Source of the DNA: Hymenobacter psoromatis
GTDB taxonomy: Bacteria > Bacteroidota > Bacteroidia > Cytophagales > Hymenobacteraceae
DNA length: 64,000 bases
Direction of reading: 5' to 3'
Assembly (NCBI RefSeq): GCF_020012125.1
Contig: NZ_JAIFAG010000001.1
Span: forward strand, 3,720,001-3,784,000
Of the stretch, positions 1-10,744 are shown one piece after another. A program made the translations under genes and the position numbers. The notes beneath the pieces are model-generated. The model was not told the DNA's origin. It saw nothing but the letters and a program-made list of their open reading frames with translations, and did no database searches. The number at the start of each line of letters is the position of its first letter. Positions within the stretch are counted from its first letter, which is position 1.

Positions 1-85
1 CAAGCTGAAGCGCTTCAAACCAGCGCTCATTAATGGCGAGCCGGCTAGGTTCAGTTTTAAACTGCCGCTGCAACTGAAGCTCTGA
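1..85 (+). CDS. TonB-like energy transducer, C-terminal fragment (partial)
   Basis: An open frame enters from the left edge (codons from base 2) and stops at TGA 83-85, leaving 27 residues. The visible tail reads KLKRFKPALINGEP and ends in FKLPLQLKL. This matches the end of the TonB C-terminal domain, where a 'F.PA..NG.PV...F.LP..F' pattern is usual; that is family knowledge, not a search result. Such proteins couple the inner-membrane proton gradient to outer-membrane receptors, or in Bacteroidetes are often orphan TonB-domain proteins. The gene converges on the hydrolase that follows. Confidence is limited because only the last strand of the domain is present. Confidence 0.5.
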   Translation, partial: KLKRFKPALINGEPARFSFKLPLQLKL

Positions 86-109
86 CTAGCGGGCTCGCAT
101 TGCGGCAGC

Positions 110-1003
110 TCACTCCGCCAGCCGGTGCAGCTCCTGATATAGCAGATTATTCTCCCAAAACAATTGCGTTACCATACCCACGTGCTTCTTGCCGGGCAGC
201 ACCGTGTACTTCGGCTCCTGGCCCAGCTGCTTCATGCGCTGCCGGAATTTCTCGCTGCTGATTTTAATGGAGGGGTAGGTATCGCCGCCGATATAGATGC
301 TAAACGGCGGCGCACCGGCCCGCATGTGGTACAGGGCCGACGCCTGCCGCCACACCGCCGGGTCCTGGCTGAACGGCACCAGGTATTTTTCATCGCCGGC
401 ATATTGCATTTTGGTGAGGTAGTCGAGCATGTCGAGGCCGGCGGGGTCGTCGAGCAGCACGGCGTGGGCGGCGCGGGGGGGTAGGCCCACCCGCGCCAGC
501 AGCGTATCGGAGCCGGTGGCCAGCAGGGCGGCCAGCCCACCGCCCGCCGAGTGGCCCATCAGCACAAGGCGGGCCGGGTCGCCGCCGTACTCGCCGATGT
601 GAGCCACCGTCCAGGCCAGGGCGCGGGCGCAGTCGTAAGCCTGCGCGGGCACCAACACTTGGGGCGCGAGCCGGTAGCTAATTACCACGCCCACAAATCC
701 TTGCCGGGCCAGGCGCCGCCCGATGGCTTTATACAAGATATCATCTTTGCTGCCGCTGTCCCAGCTGCCGCCGTGGATGAAGAGCACCACCGGCCGGGGG
801 GTAGGGCTAGCTTTGGTGGGCTGATACACGTCGAGCAGCTGGCTTTTGGGGTCAAAATCGGGGGCCGAGGCGGACACGTAGGCGATGTTGGCCACGCGGT
901 GGCTGGCGCGGGCCACGGCCCACTCGTTGGCCAGCAGCACGGTGGCGGCGGCCAGCAGCAGGCCCAGCGGCGGCAGCGCCAGCCAACGAAAAAAAGGCTT
1001 CAT
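110..1003 (-). CDS. exported alpha/beta hydrolase (esterase/lipase-like)
   Basis: A 297-residue alpha/beta hydrolase. It has the oxyanion-hole motif HGGSW (residues 77-81), the nucleophile elbow GHSAGG with Ser152, a likely acid Asp241 in IYIGGD, and His274 in GKKHVG. This order is typical of the BD-FAE/carboxylesterase-like group, which hydrolyses esters; the substrate cannot be read from sequence. The N-terminus MKPFFRW plus a hydrophobic stretch (residues 8-25) is a signal peptide or membrane anchor, so the enzyme probably acts outside the cytoplasm. I chose ATG 1003 over an upstream ATG at 1072 because the extra 23 residues are Pro/Arg-rich, run through a GGGGGGTAGGG motif and precede the signal sequence. 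Confidence 0.85.
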   Translation of the reverse strand: MKPFFRWLALPPLGLLLAAATVLLANEWAVARASHRVANIAYVSASAPDFDPKSQLLDVYQPTKASPTPRPVVLFIHGGSWDSGSKDDILYKAIGRRLARQGFVGVVISYRLAPQVLVPAQAYDCARALAWTVAHIGEYGGDPARLVLMGHSAGGGLAALLATGSDTLLARVGLPPRAAHAVLLDDPAGLDMLDYLTKMQYAGDEKYLVPFSQDPAVWRQASALYHMRAGAPPFSIYIGGDTYPSIKISSEKFRQRMKQLGQEPKYTVLPGKKHVGMVTQLFWENNLLYQELHRLAE

Positions 1004-1148
1004 AAGGAGAGGGTAAGCAGGGGGGTAGGGAGCCCCCGACCTACGGCGGGGCGGCCAAAGTGGTTGGAGCAAAGCGGCACGGAAATAGAGACTGTCATGT
1101 TTTGTTCGTAAATTACATGTATTCGGCCTTCTCCAATGGCCCTTCCTT

Positions 1149-1484
1149 ATGCAACACTACACTGCTTCCCCCATGTCCGTCGTCACTACTGCCCGCACGC
1201 GCACCCATGAGCTGCAGCTCTGGACGCCCTGCTTCCAGGCCGTAGCGGCCGGCACCAAGCCCTTCGACGTGCGCGAAAACGATGCTGATTTTCAGGTCGG
1301 CGACGCGCTTTTAATCCGGGAATTCGACCCCGATGACCGAACATACAGCGGCCAAACGCTGCTACGCTGGGTCAGCTACGTGATGCCCGGCGGCGCGTTT
1401 GGCGTCGAGGCGGGCTGGTGCGTGCTAGGCCTGGGCAACGTGGCTCCGCTGCCGCCCGGCATCACCGACACGCGCCTCTGGTAG
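1149..1484 (+). CDS. DUF3850 / ASCH-like domain protein
   Basis: A small protein of 111 residues, or 103 if ATG 1173 (MSVVTT) is used. The core HELQLWTPCFQAV, then KPFDVREND, FQVGDALLIREFD and a closing WCVLGLG strand is the DUF3850 pattern, a PUA/ASCH-like fold found in bacteria and phages and thought to bind RNA or nucleotides. No catalytic role is established for the family. No signal peptide is present, so it is cytoplasmic. It stands alone between an esterase gene on the other strand and a TPR gene. The family call is from remembered motif order and is fairly secure; the function is unknown. Confidence 0.8.
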   Translation: MQHYTASPMSVVTTARTRTHELQLWTPCFQAVAAGTKPFDVRENDADFQVGDALLIREFDPDDRTYSGQTLLRWVSYVMPGGAFGVEAGWCVLGLGNVAPLPPGITDTRLW

Positions 1485-1520
1485 GCCCGGCCCGGTTACG
1501 AGTTGGTTAGGAAATTATTA

Positions 1521-1553
1521 CCCCGGCATTTCGCCGGGGCAGGGCTATTTTTG
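1521..1553 (+). promoter_or_regulatory. hairpin plus candidate promoter -7 box for the TPR gene
   Basis: TATTTTTG at 1546-1553 matches the Bacteroidetes -7 consensus TAnnTTTG exactly and lies 55 bases before the GTG start of the next gene. A perfect 7-bp hairpin, CCCCGGC-ATTTC-GCCGGGG (1521-1539), sits where the -33 box would be, and no clear TTTG is seen there. The hairpin may instead belong to the end of the preceding transcript. Either role is inferred. Confidence 0.4.
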
Positions 1554-1608
1554 CCCATCCCCAACCGGGCCGCTTCTTCTTTCACTTGGCTCTTCATTTC
1601 CCTACCGC

Positions 1609-2352
1609 GTGTTTTTTTGGCTGACTCCCTGCGTTCGACGCGGCACGTTTCTCATTTTGCTGGCCGCCACCCTCGGCCTGCCCGCTCAGGCGCAGAAGAG
1701 CCGCAAAGCGGCCCCTACCCCCCCCGCGGCCAGCGGCCCGCCGCAGCTGCAGCCACTGTATGGCGGCGTGAGCCCGGCGCAGGCGCAGCAGCTGGTGGGC
1801 GCGGCGGTGCTGGCCGATGTGGACCGCAACTTCGCCTCCAGGCCCGAGGCCAGCAAGTTTTTCAGCCGTAAAGGCTTTGAGTATTTAAATGATAGTCAGC
1901 CCGATACGGCTGTAGTACGCTTCAACCTGGCCTGGGCGCTCGACCCTACTAACCCCGAGCCCTACCAGGGCCTGGCTGTGGTCATGAGCCGCCGCCCCAA
2001 CGTCAGCCCCGCCGCCGTGGAGCAGCTGGTGTCGCAGGGCCTGGTCGTGGCCCCCACCAATCCGCTGCTCCTCGCTGACGCCGCGGCCGCCGCCGTGGGC
2101 CGCTACGAGCAAACCAAGAAGAAAAAGGAGCTGCAACAAGCCAGCAGCTACGTCGAGCGCGCCCTGCTGGCCGACAGTACCAACGCCAACGCCTGGCAAA
2201 CCCAGGCCCGCGTGCGCTACTTCCAGGAAAATTATCCCGCCGCCTGGCAGGCCGTCCATAAAGGCCAGAGTCTTAACCTCGCCAGCCTAGATTTCGATTT
2301 CCTCGGGGAGTTGATGGCCAAGCTTCCCGACCCGGAAGGGAAGTTTCATTAG
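1609..2352 (+). CDS. secreted TPR-repeat protein
   Basis: 247 residues from a GTG start. The N-terminus has a basic region, the hydrophobic run FLILLAATLGLPAQA and an AQA-Q cleavage site, so the protein is exported to the periplasm. After a Pro/Ala-rich linker (about residues 30-50), the segments FSRKGFEYLNDSQPDTAVVRFNLAW (in part), NPEPYQGLAVVMSRR and NANAWQTQARVRYFQENYPAAW carry the spacing of tetratricopeptide repeats, which act as protein-binding scaffolds. No partner is visible. No better start exists downstream because the signal peptide would be lost. It is followed by a long hairpin separating it from convergent metF. Confidence 0.75.
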   Translation: MFFWLTPCVRRGTFLILLAATLGLPAQAQKSRKAAPTPPAASGPPQLQPLYGGVSPAQAQQLVGAAVLADVDRNFASRPEASKFFSRKGFEYLNDSQPDTAVVRFNLAWALDPTNPEPYQGLAVVMSRRPNVSPAAVEQLVSQGLVVAPTNPLLLADAAAAAVGRYEQTKKKKELQQASSYVERALLADSTNANAWQTQARVRYFQENYPAAWQAVHKGQSLNLASLDFDFLGELMAKLPDPEGKFH

Positions 2353-2370
2353 GAATTGAGGATTAGGGTT

Positions 2371-2470
2371 GAACGTCATGCTGAGCTTGTCGAAGCATCT
2401 CTACCGCTTCGTTGGGTTAGTAACCCTAGCGGCGTGGTAGAGATGCTTCGACAAGCTCAGCATGACGTTC
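2371..2470. repeat. long intergenic hairpin, family A copy 1
   Basis: Perfect 35-bp inverted repeat: arms 2371-2405 and 2436-2470 with a 30-base spacer. The left arm begins GAACGTCATGCTGAGC. The same arm sequence recurs at 19502-19588. Both copies lie between the 3' ends of convergent genes. There is no U tract, so it is not a classical terminator, though it may stop or protect both transcripts. Confidence 0.9.
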
Positions 2471-2488
2471 TTTAGTAAGTCATAATCC

Positions 2489-3466
2489 CTAAAACAGCTC
2501 CGCCGCGACGCGCCTGATGGCATCGGCTTTGCCCATTGAGTAATAGTGCAGGCAGGGCACGCCGTGGGCTTGCAGCTCGCGGCTCTGGTGCAGGCACCAC
2601 GCAATGCCGACCTCGCGGGCGGCGGCATTGTCGGGAGCCTTATGAATGGCCTCGGCCAGCGCCTCGGGGATATTAAGGAAGAAAGCGCGGGGTAGGGCGA
2701 TGAGCTGCGCCTTGGTAGTCAGGGGCTTAAGGCCGGGGATGATGGGTACCGTGATGCCTGCCTCGCGGCAGTGCTTCTCAAATTTGAAAAACTCCTCGTT
2801 ATCGAAAAACATCTGCGTCACGATGTAGTCGGCCCCGCGGTCAATTTTTTCCTTGAGAAAGCGGATGTCGGAGCCTAGATTGGGGGCCTCAAAATGCTTT
2901 TCGGGGTAGCCGGCCGTGCCGATGCAGAAATCGGTGCACAGCACGGGCTCGGAGCCAGCGGGCTGGTACTGCTCGTCGTGGTCGTGGTAGCGGCCGTGGT
3001 TAAGGGAATCCACCTGCCCGATGAGGTCGCAAGCGTAGCGGTGGCCGTCGGGGTGCGGCTGGAAGTGCCCTTCACTCTTGATGGGGTCGCCACGCAGCGC
3101 CAGCACATTATCAATACCCAAAAAGTGCAAGTCAATCAGCGCATTCTCGGTTTCTTCCTTGGCAAAGCCGCCGCAGATGAGGTGCGGCACGGTATCCACG
3201 TCGAAGCGGTTTTTGATGGCCGCGCAGATGCCCACCGTGCCCGGCCGCTTGCGCACGGCCTTGCGCTGCAAGAGCCCGCCCGGCCGCTCGCGCAGCACAA
3301 ATTCCTCGCGGTGGTAGGTGACGTCAATAAACGGCGGCTTGAACTCCATCAACGGCTCGATATTCGCGAATAGCGAGTGGATATTCTCGCCCTTGCGGGG
3401 GGGTAGGACCTCGAAGGAAAACAGCGTTTTGCCGGCGGCGCGGGCCAAGTGGTCGGTTACTTTCAT
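2489..3466 (-). CDS. metF: methylenetetrahydrofolate reductase (NAD(P)H)
   Basis: A 325-residue flavoprotein that reduces 5,10-methylene-THF to 5-methyl-THF, the methyl donor for MetH. Family landmarks are FSFEVLPPRKGEN near residue 17, DVTYH, the LALRGDP motif around residue 120, and ADYIVTQMFFDN followed by PIIPGLKP. The length is normal for bacterial MetF. The start is ATG 3466 (MKVTDHLARAAG); 32 further codons upstream are open but run through an inverted repeat and look non-coding. It lies 137 bases downstream of metH on the same strand, so it is likely co-transcribed and under the same SAM-I riboswitch. Cytoplasmic. Confidence 0.95.
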   Translation of the reverse strand: MKVTDHLARAAGKTLFSFEVLPPRKGENIHSLFANIEPLMEFKPPFIDVTYHREEFVLRERPGGLLQRKAVRKRPGTVGICAAIKNRFDVDTVPHLICGGFAKEETENALIDLHFLGIDNVLALRGDPIKSEGHFQPHPDGHRYACDLIGQVDSLNHGRYHDHDEQYQPAGSEPVLCTDFCIGTAGYPEKHFEAPNLGSDIRFLKEKIDRGADYIVTQMFFDNEEFFKFEKHCREAGITVPIIPGLKPLTTKAQLIALPRAFFLNIPEALAEAIHKAPDNAAAREVGIAWCLHQSRELQAHGVPCLHYYSMGKADAIRRVAAELF

Positions 3467-3471
3467 GGAGA

Positions 3472-3602
3472 GTAGCGTGGACTCTGCGAGGCCGCGCGTG
3501 GGCAGTTTGGAAGAGGGTTTTAGTAAGTAGCGCGAGCTCTGGAAGTCTGCGCGTGGGAGCAATCGAACGTTCCTACGCGCGGACTCGCAGAGTCCACGCT
3601 AC
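3472..3602. repeat. intergenic inverted repeat between metH and metF
   Basis: Arms 3472-3490 and 3584-3602 are perfect complements (19 bp; left arm GTAGCGTGGACTCTGCGAG) with a 93-base spacer holding weaker secondary pairings such as CTGCGCGTGGGA with TCCTACGCGCGG. It fills nearly the whole gap between the two genes and touches the metH stop codon. The sequence is unrelated to the family A hairpins. Confidence 0.8.
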
Positions 3603-3603
3603 A

Positions 3604-7398
<3,795 letters not shown>

Positions 7399-7408
7399 AT
7401 TCTTTCGG

Positions 7409-7442
7409 AAAAAAGCAGGGCGGGCGGCCCCTATCCAGAAAG
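7409..7442 (-). promoter_or_regulatory. candidate expression platform of the SAM-I riboswitch
   Basis: In the RNA, CUUUCUGGAUAG (7442 down to 7431) is a perfect 12-nt complement of CUAUCCAGAAAG (7578 down to 7567), which contains the 5' strand of aptamer helix P1. Pairing them would unfold P1. Directly after it, AGGGGCCGCCCGCCCU can form a short GC-rich stem followed by GCUUUUUU (U run 7414-7409), terminator-like, about ten bases before the metH ATG. This suggests a switch between the long-range pairing without SAM and P1 plus the terminator with SAM. The pairing is seen; the mechanism is inferred. Confidence 0.55.
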
Positions 7443-7470
7443 AAAGCCACGCCAAGCGGCGCAGGTTCCG

Positions 7471-7582
7471 GCTGATATCTTCTTCAACCTCATTAAGTGG
7501 TTGAACAGGAGTTGGCACCGGCCTCGGGGGCGGTTGCCAAGACGTCATCGGGCCTGGTCCCTCGGTCTTTCTGGATAGCAGC
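7471..7582 (-). promoter_or_regulatory. SAM-I (S-box) riboswitch aptamer
   Basis: The leader of metH carries the S-box core in order: GAGGGA, AGGCCCGATGA, CTTGGCAACC and GGTGCCAACTCC, matching the conserved kink-turn, pseudoknot and J3/4 segments of SAM-I. The P4 hairpin is TTCAACC-ACTTAATGA-GGTTGAA. P1 pairs GCTGCTATC (7582 to 7574) with GATATCAGC (7479 to 7471), 8 of 9 positions. The aptamer binds S-adenosylmethionine and should lower expression of metH, and probably of metF, when SAM is plentiful. Confidence 0.95.
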
Positions 7583-7587
7583 AGGGG

Positions 7588-7595
7588 CGAAGATA
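7588..7595 (-). promoter_or_regulatory. candidate promoter -7 box for metH
   Basis: TATCTTCG on the minus strand differs from TAnnTTTG at one position and ends six bases before the first base of riboswitch P1, so transcription would start almost at the aptamer, as expected. No convincing TTTG -33 box is visible. Confidence 0.4.
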
Positions 7596-7615
7596 CGCGC
7601 CGGCCAGCAGTATAA

Positions 7616-7723
7616 GGTAAGCTTTAGCCTGCCGCCGCCCGCGCAAAGGCAGTAATCTTTGAAAATCAGCGCCCTAAACCTTTCTGCGCCGTGCCTACCC
7701 CCGGTGGTAAGCTAAAGCTTACC
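7616..7723. repeat. intergenic inverted repeat upstream of the metH promoter
   Basis: GGTAAGCTTTAGC (7616-7628) and GCTAAAGCTTACC (7711-7723) are perfect complements over 13 bp with an 82-base spacer. It lies between the metH promoter and the bidirectional terminator of the SGNH gene. It resembles the other spacer hairpins of this window in layout, not in sequence. Confidence 0.7.
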
Positions 7724-7737
7724 CTACCTTTTTTATC

Positions 7738-7773
7738 AAAAAAGCGCCTTCCCGGCCGGGAAGGCGCTTTTTA
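7738..7773 (-). terminator. rho-independent terminator of the SGNH/OmpP1 unit
   Basis: AAAGCGCCTTCCCGG followed directly by its complement CCGGGAAGGCGCTTT forms a near-continuous stem flanked by A and T runs on both sides. It lies 24 bases past the stop of the SGNH lipoprotein gene and could act in both directions. Confidence 0.85.
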
Positions 7774-7796
7774 AGTTACTCAACAAATTGCTGCGC

Positions 7797-9194
7797 TTAG
7801 GGTAGCAGCACGCCGCGGTAGTCGTTGGCGTTCACGCCCGGAATGGTCGAGCCGTAGTAATTATTGATAACCCGCAGCCACTCGTTGGCAATCAGGGCGT
7901 AGCCGCGGGGCGTGGGGTGCACGCCGTCGAGGCCGAAGACGTTGCCCGTCACGAACGTGGCGTTGTTACTCACCGCGTTGCTCACGGCCCCACTGGCAAT
8001 CACGCTGGCGAAGTAGGCGTTCATATCCACCACCGGCACGTTGAAGCGCCGGGCCGTTTTGGCGATGATGGCGTTGAGCTGCGTGGTGCGGGCCGTAAGG
8101 GCCGTTACTTCGTCGGGGTCGAGCACGTATTTGCTGGGCAGTGGGTTGGATTGCGTGGCCGAGTAGCCCACGCCCACCGGGAAGGGGTTACCGGGGGTCG
8201 TGCTGGGCTGGCCAATCGCACCCTGGGCGGTCAGCGTCAGCAAGTCAGTGGCGGTGGCGGCCCGCACGCCCTTGGCCGTCGTGATGTAGAGGCCGGCGGT
8301 GGCGGCGTTGGGCAGCGCGGCGTTACCCTTGATGCTGGCGTTGACGGCCGCCACTGTCACGGTGGTGAAGTACGGTACGCCCGTGACGCCGGGAATGTTG
8401 GCCACCGCCCCTTTCACGGTGCCGTTCTTAGTCATCGTGGTCAGAATAGCGCGGTAGCCGATACCGAAGCGCAGGGTATCGGTGAGGTCGCTGAAAGGGT
8501 CAGCCGGCGAGGCTACCCCCCCGTTGGTGGCGTAGGTCAGCACATCGTTATTACCCATCCAGCAGGTGAAGAACGTCGGCGTTTTCTGGCCGATATAGGT
8601 CACGTAGTCCTTGGTGGGCTTTTCGGCGGGCGTGAGCAGTCGCTCATAAAACTGGTTGAGCAGGCCGTAAGGGGCCAGCCCGCCGGTGAGCGGGGCATAG
8701 CTGCTGAGCACCGAAATGCCCGGCACACCCAGGTTATCGGGCTGCGCGCCGCTGTACGCCTCCAGCTGCGGCTGACCGCTGAGCAGCGCCTGGCCAGTGT
8801 AGGCCACCTGCTCGCCCAGAAACTGATTGGCCAGCGAGGGCACCACCGGTCCCAGCGCGCCGTTGGCGGCTAGCAGCTTAATGTAGCCCGAGCCATCGGC
8901 CTTGCCGGCCGAAAAAGCGGGCTGCACGAACGTGGCCGGGCCTTTGCCGGTTTTGCCGAACTGCTGGGCCAGCAGGGCGGGGTAGGACGTAGCCTGCGCC
9001 GAATTATACAAGCCGCCGTCGGTGTAGCCCGAGGTGAGCGAGTTGCCCACGGCCACGTAGCTGGTGAAGTCGAGCGTGCCCGGCGAGGCCGAAGGCGCAT
9101 CAATATTGGTCTGGCAGCCCGCCAGGCCGAGGCCCAGGCCCAGCAGCGTCAGCGCCGGCCGGGTGGCCTTTTGAAGAGAAAATAAAGAAGTCAT
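7797..9194 (-). CDS. SGNH/GDSL-type hydrolase lipoprotein
   Basis: 465 residues with a lipoprotein signal ending in GLGLAGC (Cys near residue 27). SGNH blocks are visible: block I as VAVGNSLTSGY (GNSL in place of GDSL), block III as MGNNDVL, and block V as DGVHPTPRGY, which holds the catalytic Asp and His. Such enzymes hydrolyse esters or acyl groups; here the enzyme would sit on a lipid-anchored surface or periplasmic protein. It follows the OmpP1/FadL porin gene by 24 bases on the same strand, a pairing common in Bacteroidetes that suggests handling of hydrophobic substrates imported by the porin. The substrate is unknown. Confidence 0.85.
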   Translation of the reverse strand: MTSLFSLQKATRPALTLLGLGLGLAGCQTNIDAPSASPGTLDFTSYVAVGNSLTSGYTDGGLYNSAQATSYPALLAQQFGKTGKGPATFVQPAFSAGKADGSGYIKLLAANGALGPVVPSLANQFLGEQVAYTGQALLSGQPQLEAYSGAQPDNLGVPGISVLSSYAPLTGGLAPYGLLNQFYERLLTPAEKPTKDYVTYIGQKTPTFFTCWMGNNDVLTYATNGGVASPADPFSDLTDTLRFGIGYRAILTTMTKNGTVKGAVANIPGVTGVPYFTTVTVAAVNASIKGNAALPNAATAGLYITTAKGVRAATATDLLTLTAQGAIGQPSTTPGNPFPVGVGYSATQSNPLPSKYVLDPDEVTALTARTTQLNAIIAKTARRFNVPVVDMNAYFASVIASGAVSNAVSNNATFVTGNVFGLDGVHPTPRGYALIANEWLRVINNYYGSTIPGVNANDYRGVLLP

Positions 9195-9218
9195 CGATTG
9201 GGTAGGAAAAAGGCGGGC

Positions 9219-10487
9219 TTAGAATTTCACGTACAGCTGCACGCCAGGCACGGCGATGGTCGTTTTGTAGGTGCCGGCCACGCGGTCGGTGGTACCGTTG
9301 CTGATGAGGTCGTCCTGGCTTTGGCTGCGCTGCATAAAGTCTTCAAACAGAAACGAGCCATCAATGCCAAACCGGTCGGTGATGGCGTAGGTGAAGCCCG
9401 CCGTGACGCCAATGCGGTCGGCATCGGGCGTTTCGGGGGTCACGAAGCCGTCGCGCACGCAGCTGAAATCGTAGAACGTGCCGGCTCGCAGCGCAAACTT
9501 ATCCGTCACCTTATACTGGCCGCCCAGGTGGAAGGCCAGCGCGTCCTGGTACTGACGCTTGGAGGAAGAGGAAGCCGCGCCGCCCAGCACGCCACCCGAG
9601 TAGGTGAAGTTGAGCGACTGGTAGCGGCTCCAGCCCACGAGGTTGGCGTCGAAGGCGAGGAGCAGCTTTTCGGAAGGGCGCACCCCGATGCCGAAGCTGT
9701 ATACGTCGGGCAGGGGTAGGGTCACATCAAAATTCTTGGCCGAGAAAGCCCCGGCCGCCGAGGCCGGCACGTTGGTGAGCGTCACGTCGCCGTTGGCCAC
9801 GTGCGCGTCGAGGGCCGAGCGGTAGCTGACGCCCACGCTCAGCTTGTCGCTGGGCTTAAACAGGATGCCCAGGTTATAGCCCACCTTGTGGTCGGCCTTG
9901 CCCGTGAGCTGCGCGTGCAACGGCTGGGTATTGCTCTGGCCCTGCACGGGCACGTCGCGCTGCAAGTCTATGTCGCCGAGGGCCAGCACCACTACCCCTA
10001 CCCCCACGCCCAGCTGCGGAGTGATGGCGTAAGCCGCCGTGCCCTGCACGAACACCGAGCGCAGATTAATGTCGGTGAGCGCGTAGCGGCCAGCCCAGCC
10101 CGACTGGTAGTGCAGCTCGCTGCCGAAGGGCGTATAAATGCCCGCGCCCAGCCGCCACTTGCCCTCCTTGGGCCCGAAGCCCACGAAGCCGCTGAAAGGC
10201 AGTACCACCTTATTTGCCAGTTGCTGCTGGCCCAGGTCGGCCCCGCCCGAGCGGAAGCTGATGCGTGGGATGGCAATGTTGCCGCCTACCTGCGCCCCGA
10301 TGGGAGCAAAGGCAAACGCGCCAGGGTTGAAAAACTGCGAAGCCTGGTCGAGGTAAAGACCGGTGCCGGTATTGCCCATGCCAACGTTCTTAGCGCCGGT
10401 CAGGCCAACCTGAAAGCCGCTGGCTAGTGCGCCCGACGTAGCCGCCAGCAGCGCCCCGCCCGCGAGGAGTAAGGATTTGACTTGCAT
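9219..10487 (-). CDS. OmpP1/FadL/TodX family outer-membrane transporter
   Basis: A 422-residue outer-membrane barrel. The signal peptide MQVKSLLLAGGALLAATSG ends near ALA-SGF, the usual FadL/TodX mature start (SGFQV), followed by the NPG-type motif FFNPGAFAF. The C-terminus ends in a VQLYVKF strand with terminal Phe. The family carries hydrophobic compounds such as long-chain fatty acids across the outer membrane. ATG 10487 is preferred over ATG 10496 because it starts directly at the signal peptide. It is first in the unit with the SGNH lipoprotein. A possible -7 box TACATTTA lies at 10529 to 10522 on this strand. Confidence 0.9.
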   Translation of the reverse strand: MQVKSLLLAGGALLAATSGALASGFQVGLTGAKNVGMGNTGTGLYLDQASQFFNPGAFAFAPIGAQVGGNIAIPRISFRSGGADLGQQQLANKVVLPFSGFVGFGPKEGKWRLGAGIYTPFGSELHYQSGWAGRYALTDINLRSVFVQGTAAYAITPQLGVGVGVVVLALGDIDLQRDVPVQGQSNTQPLHAQLTGKADHKVGYNLGILFKPSDKLSVGVSYRSALDAHVANGDVTLTNVPASAAGAFSAKNFDVTLPLPDVYSFGIGVRPSEKLLLAFDANLVGWSRYQSLNFTYSGGVLGGAASSSSKRQYQDALAFHLGGQYKVTDKFALRAGTFYDFSCVRDGFVTPETPDADRIGVTAGFTYAITDRFGIDGSFLFEDFMQRSQSQDDLISNGTTDRVAGTYKTTIAVPGVQLYVKF

Positions 10488-10659
10488 AGAATGCAAAATA
10501 GTAGGTGAGGAATTTAGGGGCTAAATGTACCGCTTTTTTTTAATAACTACTCGGCACGCCGACTATTTAGCCCGCTTACTACCCCAGCGCGAGCAGGAAG
10601 CAACGGCTGCCTGGACGGATACCGTTGGTAACTAATTCGTTTAGAAACATTGGCGTAAC

Positions 10660-10689
10660 TTTAGCTTATGAGCTTAGCTGTTAATTTTG
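10660..10689 (+). promoter_or_regulatory. promoter of the secreted nuclease gene
   Basis: TAATTTTG (10682-10689) matches the Bacteroidetes -7 box TAnnTTTG. TTTAG (10660-10664) stands 17 bases upstream in place of TTTG. The coding start follows 55 bases later. The site lies in the 257-base divergent gap shared with the porin gene. Confidence 0.5.
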
Positions 10690-10744
10690 TCCTAAATAAC
10701 AAGGGTTTTCTTCCTTTCCTTCACTCTCTTTTTTCCTTTTTCGC

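Noticed and set aside
1522..1539. Terminator for the DUF3850 gene
   Set aside because: The stem is only 7 bp and is not followed by a T run; a role in the next promoter region is equally likely.
7399..7548. In-frame 50-codon N-terminal extension of metH
   Set aside because: It is the 3' part of the SAM-I riboswitch and its expression platform; the MetH homology begins after ATG 7398.
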